64,000 nucleotides of DNA from Nelumbo lutea. Lineage: Eukaryota; Streptophyta; Magnoliopsida; Proteales; Nelumbonaceae. The notes beneath the pieces are model-generated. The model had not been told where the DNA came from. It did not search any database and saw only the letters and a program-made list of their open reading frames with translations. A program made the position numbers and the translations under genes. The DNA is taken from assembly GCA_022828595.1 (NCBI GenBank), contig JAKGHH010000008.1:3284728-3348727 (forward strand), in the 5' to 3' direction. Of this stretch, positions 59,211 through 64,000 are shown piece by piece. Position 1 is the first letter of the stretch. Every line of letters starts with the position of its first letter.

Positions 59211-61449
59211 CCACAAATAGGAAAACAACACCTACCTAGCATAAATTCAATTAATTAATTGCACCCACTCCACCATTCAAAACTAAACTAAATTAGTTAC
59301 AATAATTCGATAACAACAAACTACAATGTACAATTTCATTTTTGACTTTGACATCCTTTAAATTTTGCAAAAATGAAAAAAAAAAAACATTTTAGACTCT
59401 AAAGAATTCAAATGGCTATTTTCACCTTTAAATTATGATGAAAATACCACTTTAAGGCAAAAACAAATGATGTTAGAAACACCGGTGGCTTATTCATTAT
59501 AAAACAATAAAAGCATGCTTATGTGGTCCTATTCAAAGTTTGAAAATCCACTTTAATGAAATTAATTAAGTAAATTAAATAAATTACACTAATTAAGATA
59601 ACTAAGTGAATTAAGCCAATTATGCAAATTAAGCAATTAAATATGTAAATTAAAATAACTAAGGAAATTAAGTTCATCAAAAAAATTAAATGAACAAAGC
59701 TAATCAATCTAAATAAGTAAATTAAGCCAATTAAGCAAGGCTTTAAAAACCAACCCAAAACCGAACCACTTTGGCCATCGGTTTCTAGGTTAGTGGCTCA
59801 ATTGTTTGGTTCAAACAGATCAACCCATGACATTTTGAAAAATAAAAATAAAAATGAGTTAATGGTTTGAATAGATCTCAAACATCTAACAGGGTGTGTT
59901 GTAGTGTGAATGAGAAATTGATGGATGTGGACTGGTCTACACCACACCCTATGGCAGGGACTATGTGGGTTGAACCAATTCACACTCACAGCGGCGCTCT
60001 ATAGGCAATGTAGATTGATCCACACCACACTTTTTGATTCCATGTATCTCACATACAATTTATGAAATTATCTATACAGTCGATCATAAATGTCTAATTT
60101 ATATGATTTATATGATAAATATAAATTGAAAAAAAAAAAAGGCTTCAACCATTGAATATTAACTAAAAAATTATTAATTTCAACAAAATTTGGAATAAAT
60201 TAATTAAAAATAAAAATTAATATTTTATTTATAAGTAATATTAAAAATAATATTTAAACAAATTATTGCAAGATAAACATAGCATCAAACTATACATGTA
60301 AACTAATAATGGTCAACTAGTTGTAAGGCAAGCATAGTATTAAAATATTGGTCAATTGGTTTCCTATAATGGTGTGTGTATGAAAACAAAGTTCAAGTTC
60401 TCTTTTGTTTAGTTTTTTTTTTTTTTTCATTCAATTTTTCTGTTTGTGTGCATGTTTGGAATTTGTTAAAACCTTTAGAGTTGATATCACCATTTGAGGT
60501 TTTTGTTTTATATTAAGAACTTTCCGATTTTGAAAGATTTAGAAATTAGAATGTAACTCTTCTTTTAAAAATGCTGCCATTATTAAGTAATGTCTGATAT
60601 GAAAATGGAGTAGACATTTAAAGAGAAATATGGCAACAAGTGAATAGACAATGAAGACCAATCTACCATGAGTACCCCCAAAGTGACTGTTTTTATATGT
60701 ACTGATTAAACATGAAAACTGATAAATTTAAGCCAGGTTTCTAAGATTTGATAATTCATGCAATATATTCAGAAATAGTTAAGAAACTTGACTAGAAAGT
60801 AATTGGCTCGAGTGGCTTGAATTAGACTATAGATGGGTTAAATTGTTCCTGAGTTGACTCAACTTACACATTAAGTTGGGGCAAATAAAGAGGATTTGGG
60901 CCAAATTTATTAAGATTGGAGTTTACAAGTTGGTGATGGACCCAACCCATATGTTTTCACTTTTCACTTTCCCGCTAATATCCCATCCACAAGAAATGTT
61001 TCCTGCCAACTACTCGCTATCCACACTCTACTCACCATGAATTGCAGCCATACATCACCCTCTTGAATTGTGAGAGGCGGGTAGAAAAAGTGAATAGAAA
61101 ATGTAGGTTCCATATGATACAAGCTTCTTGTCTTGCCTCTATGAAAGACTGATTGAACAACAAGACCTAATTCTCATATCAGAAAGACTATCTTAAGGCT
61201 AAGTTTGGATTAATAGAAAATAAGGGAGAAGCAGAAAGTTGCATGAGGGGAAGTTCTTAATCAAATCTTGTGAAGTTCCTTAATAAAACTGCCCCTCAAC
61301 TTTCTGTTTTTCTCTCATTTTCCATCAAATCAAACACATGATTTCAATTTCATTTGGGTGTTTCATTTCACCAAATAAAAGGAAAGCATTTTGGGGTAGC
61401 AAATTAGAAACTGAAATAAGAGACAAAGAATCCACGCCTTATATATGGT
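59211..61449. other. AT-rich spacer downstream of MYB gene 3
   Basis: No gene. 59555-59740 is a low-complexity series of AATTAAG-type words. A family C MITE lies at 60992-61108. Confidence 0.5.
60992..61108. repeat. Small MITE, family C copy 3
   Basis: Shares CTACTCACCATGAATTGCAG and CATACATCACCCTC words with the other copies. Arms GAAATGTTTCC and GGCGGGTAGAAAAAGTGAAT are partly mirrored. Confidence 0.45.
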
Positions 61450-62580
61450 CTAATGATCAATCCCCTCACTACAGGATTGCAAGAAATCCGGCATAGAAAG
61501 TAGTTTGCCAATGTCCAAGTCTGTCAGAAAATTCGAATAGTCACCGTCTGCTTGGATTATTGACGACAACGTCGACGGAGTAGTGTTGCAACCCGAAGAA
61601 GAAGCTACTGCAGGTTCCTCCCTTTTACTGATAGTCTCATCATCACGATGACACTCACTCCCTTGTTGCGGTGGAAAGAAGACTCTGGTGCATCTCACGT
61701 CTTTGGTTCGGATCACACGCGGTGGTTCTTGGCTGACTTTGGGGGACAACGTGCTTAAGGCGGAAGTCCCAGCTGCTTCCACCATCTTCTTGCCTTTGGA
61801 TTTGTTAATAACTACTTGTTTTTCTGGTGTCTGATGGCCTGCTTGCAACTTCTTGCCTAGGTTGGTGTTCCAGTAGTTCTTTATTTCATTGTCTGTTCGC
61901 CCTGGTAGTCTTGCTGCTATAAGCGACCATCTGCATGCATGCAGCACAACAATTCCTTTCTCAGTGTTCATCATCATCAATTCAAACCACCAAATTAGAA
62001 CAATTAATAACTGGGGCTTCAATTTTCAAGAGATTGCATGGTGTCTGTGTTGAGGCATAATTTGAATTAATTAGCTAGCTAGCTAGCTTTTACTTAATTA
62101 GAATCTATAAGTTTCCTTCAGCTTCTCTGTTTGGGACTTTCACTTCAGTCCAACTAGCTAGCATTGGTTAATGGGGTTGGATGAATGGGGAGGAGCAAAT
62201 CATGCACCTGTTGCCCAGAAGTCTATGAAGTCTGATGATAAGCTCCTCTTCTTCTGTGGAAATGTTTCCTCTCTTGATATCTGGCCTCAGATAATTCAAC
62301 CATCGGAACCTGCAACTCTTCCCGCATCGGTTCAATCCTACAATTATTTATATAACGCACCCGCAATGAAACTTGAAATATTATAACCAAAAAAACAGCA
62401 GCTGAAAAGAAGTTATACATGGAGAGAACAATTGGCTTACGACTTACCTGCTTTTTTAGGAAGTTCTCTCCACCTCCCGTCTCAACGAGTGTTGATGTAG
62501 TCAATGAGAATCTGATCCTCGTAAACCGTCCATGCTCCCCTATTCAAGCCCTCCTTCACACAACATGGGCTTCTACCCAT
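61450..62580 (-). pseudogene. TT2-like R2R3-MYB with a premature stop (MYB gene 3)
   Basis: The exon layout matches gene 2: 62580-62448 (133 b), 62337-62208 (130 b) and 61930-61450 (481 b), all with GT/AG borders and correct phases. The frame gives 247 codons. It starts [17 protein letters not shown], but codon 33 is TGA where the family has Gly (DYINTR, stop, DGRWREL against a TT2-type HGEGKWR). Everything else is well kept: R3 [12 protein letters not shown] with the bHLH-contact residues, [14 protein letters not shown], and a TT2 motif [15 protein letters not shown] at 159-173. No downstream Met could restore R2. Either a recent pseudogene, an allele, or a base error; the rest of the frame is undamaged. 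Confidence 0.88.
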
Positions 62581-62644
62581 TTGGCGGGCTCCTACCCTCT
62601 CCTACTTGTTTGTGGGAGTGCAGAGAGCAAACAGCCTCACCTCC

Positions 62645-62652
62645 TATTTATA
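62645..62652 (-). promoter_or_regulatory. TATA box of MYB gene 3
   Basis: TATAAATA on the minus strand, 65 bases before the ATG, a normal spacing. The core promoter appears intact although the coding frame is broken. Confidence 0.6.
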
Positions 62653-63196
62653 ATTCTACTAGAAGAGATAGGCGCCATCGTCGGGCTGATGTTAAAACGG
62701 AAACCCATATTCTCTATCTATAGGAGAGTGATTACATTTAATTTCCTAATAAAAAGAAAACTAAAGTTGATTTGGGGTTTAAAAAAAAAAGGATTTTGAG
62801 TGAATTAAGGTAGCATGTGTTCCAAATAAGACCTTAGATTATTGGCTTTTGCTGGGATCATCTTGGTTGTGTATCTGTGTATACCATGTTAATTTTATAC
62901 ATTATTAGATATTCAGAGGTCACTATAATATAGGTTTTGTCTTTAATTACCCTAGAACATTTTGGCTTCATCAACAGATTTGTGGGAGAGATTTTTGTTT
63001 TTACATTAAACAATTTTTTTGTTTTATCGATACAAATTGTTGTTTTTATTTGAAACGTCGATGATGGTCCCTGTATATAATTTTTTTAGTTGAAGTGATT
63101 CTCATATATCTTATTAACATTTTGCATCAATCGACCAAAAAGATTTCAGAACTAGCTAAACCGTAATTTGGTGTTTAATAGTTACATTTCCAGGAT
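62653..63196. other. Spacer
   Basis: No gene seen. Confidence 0.5.
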
Positions 63197-63579
63197 TGGA
63201 GCTATAAATCTGGCCGTGCTGGGCCAGCATGTCATGGCCCACATGCGGCCCGTGTAAAGTGTGGGATGTGCCGTGTTTTTCTTTTTTGGGATACTTTGAG
63301 GTCAACCCGGCATGGCCCATGGCTCGTGCCATGCTGCGGGTCGGGCTGGTCCCTCAGCAAGTTGGGCTGCGGATGAGGCCAAATCATGTCTTTTAAAAAT
63401 TTTCAAAAAAATTATAATAATTTTAACATAAATTAAAAAATAGACAAACAAATAAAAAAGATTTTAAAATTTTATTTTATATAAATTTTGAAATATACGA
63501 TTGTATATATATACAAGGATAAAATGAAATAATATAATAAAAGTGAAAATAAAATTATATATTAACATATTATATAATT

Positions 63580-63622
<43 letters not shown>

Positions 63623-63670
63623 TGCATATTATATTATATATAATATATGGGCTGTTCTGGGCTGAACCAT
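63197..63670. mobile_element. hAT-like MITE, family B copy 3 (edges unclear)
   Basis: Starts GGAGCTATAAATCTGGCC with CGTGCTGGGCC words like copies 1 and 2, then an AT-rich core with an (AT)n run at about 63585-63615. The right arm is eroded and no duplication was found. Confidence 0.5.
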
Positions 63671-63862
63671 CATTCTTCCTTTTTATTTTATTTATCAAAA
63701 ACATTACGTATAATACACTATCCCTTATAATACACTACGAATAAAAGTTTATGAGATGAATAAATCAATAAAAGTCATATAAAAAAACTTTTTATTTATC
63801 AAAAGCCCAAATAAAATAAATATGCGGCTGAAAATCAACCATGCGTTATATTATAATTAATA
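63671..63862. other. Spacer
   Basis: AT-rich. Confidence 0.4.
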
Positions 63863-64000
63863 GGGTAAAAGACTTAAACCTCCCTTCAACTTTCGGATAA
63901 ATATTGGAACCTCCTCTATCAGAATTTTGAATAATGAAATCATTTAAATGTCATATTTTACCCTTACTATTTTTTTTTTTTTCAATCTAATAGAATTCAA
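63863..64000. repeat. Left end of a MULE-like TIR element, cut by the window
   Basis: GGGTAAAAGACTTAAACCTC and the following CCTTCAACTTTC / GGAACCTCC words match the TIR style of the elements at 34177 and 55139. The other end lies outside the window. Confidence 0.45.

Noticed and set aside
62223..62504. 93-codon minus-strand frame starting [12 protein letters not shown]
   Set aside because: Runs through exon 1, intron 1 and exon 2 of MYB gene 3 in the wrong frame; a shadow.

Overview
The window is nuclear DNA of a flowering plant, probably a woody eudicot or a related lineage. Its genes have plant-type introns: three R2R3-MYB genes with the standard exon layout, a cytokinin dehydrogenase, and remnants of CYP72-type P450, AUX/LAX, F-box, HD-Zip II and arginine decarboxylase genes. 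Most of the rest is LTR retrotransposons, Mutator-like elements (MULEs), hAT-like MITEs and AT-rich spacer. The species cannot be named from the sequence alone.

Layout. 1-616 (-): first exon of a CKX7-like cytokinin dehydrogenase, cut by the window edge. 0.6-9.9 kb: gene-poor spacer with MITEs and a three-copy G-box tandem repeat. 9.9-12.9 kb: a 3.05-kb MULE with long terminal inverted repeats (TIRs) and a 9-bp target duplication, holding a Tat-like solo LTR and coding-like scraps. 15.4-16.2 kb (+): MYB gene 1, with a MITE just upstream. 17.6-23.6 kb (-): a CYP72-like pseudogene split by a decayed Reina-like Ty3/Gypsy element (+); the duplicated 5-bp target restores the P450 reading. 27.2-27.7 kb: LINE remnant. 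28.8-31.2 kb: TIR-flanked unit with a broken AUX/LAX gene. 35.8-37.1 kb (-): MYB gene 2, an intact TT2-like gene. 39.4-40.4 kb (-): F-box pseudogene. 41.6-43.0 kb: AT-rich TIR element. 44.55-53.81 kb (-): a Tat-lineage Gypsy element with perfect TSDs, hairpin-unit repeats in its LTRs and an ORF antisense to pol. 55.1-56.7 kb: a Pack-MULE carrying HD-Zip II and arginine decarboxylase fragments. 57-61 kb: hAT-like MITEs and AT-rich spacer. 61.45-62.58 kb (-): MYB gene 3, TT2-like, with a stop codon in repeat R2.

How the genes relate. All three MYB proteins keep the bHLH-contact signature in R3. Genes 2 and 3 also carry the C-terminal motif of TT2-type proanthocyanidin regulators. The locus therefore looks like a small cluster of MBW-complex (MYB-bHLH-WD40) regulators in which one TT2 copy is intact and one is broken. 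The second theme is repeated capture and decay of host gene pieces in transposons. Identities rest on reading motifs by eye; no database search was possible.
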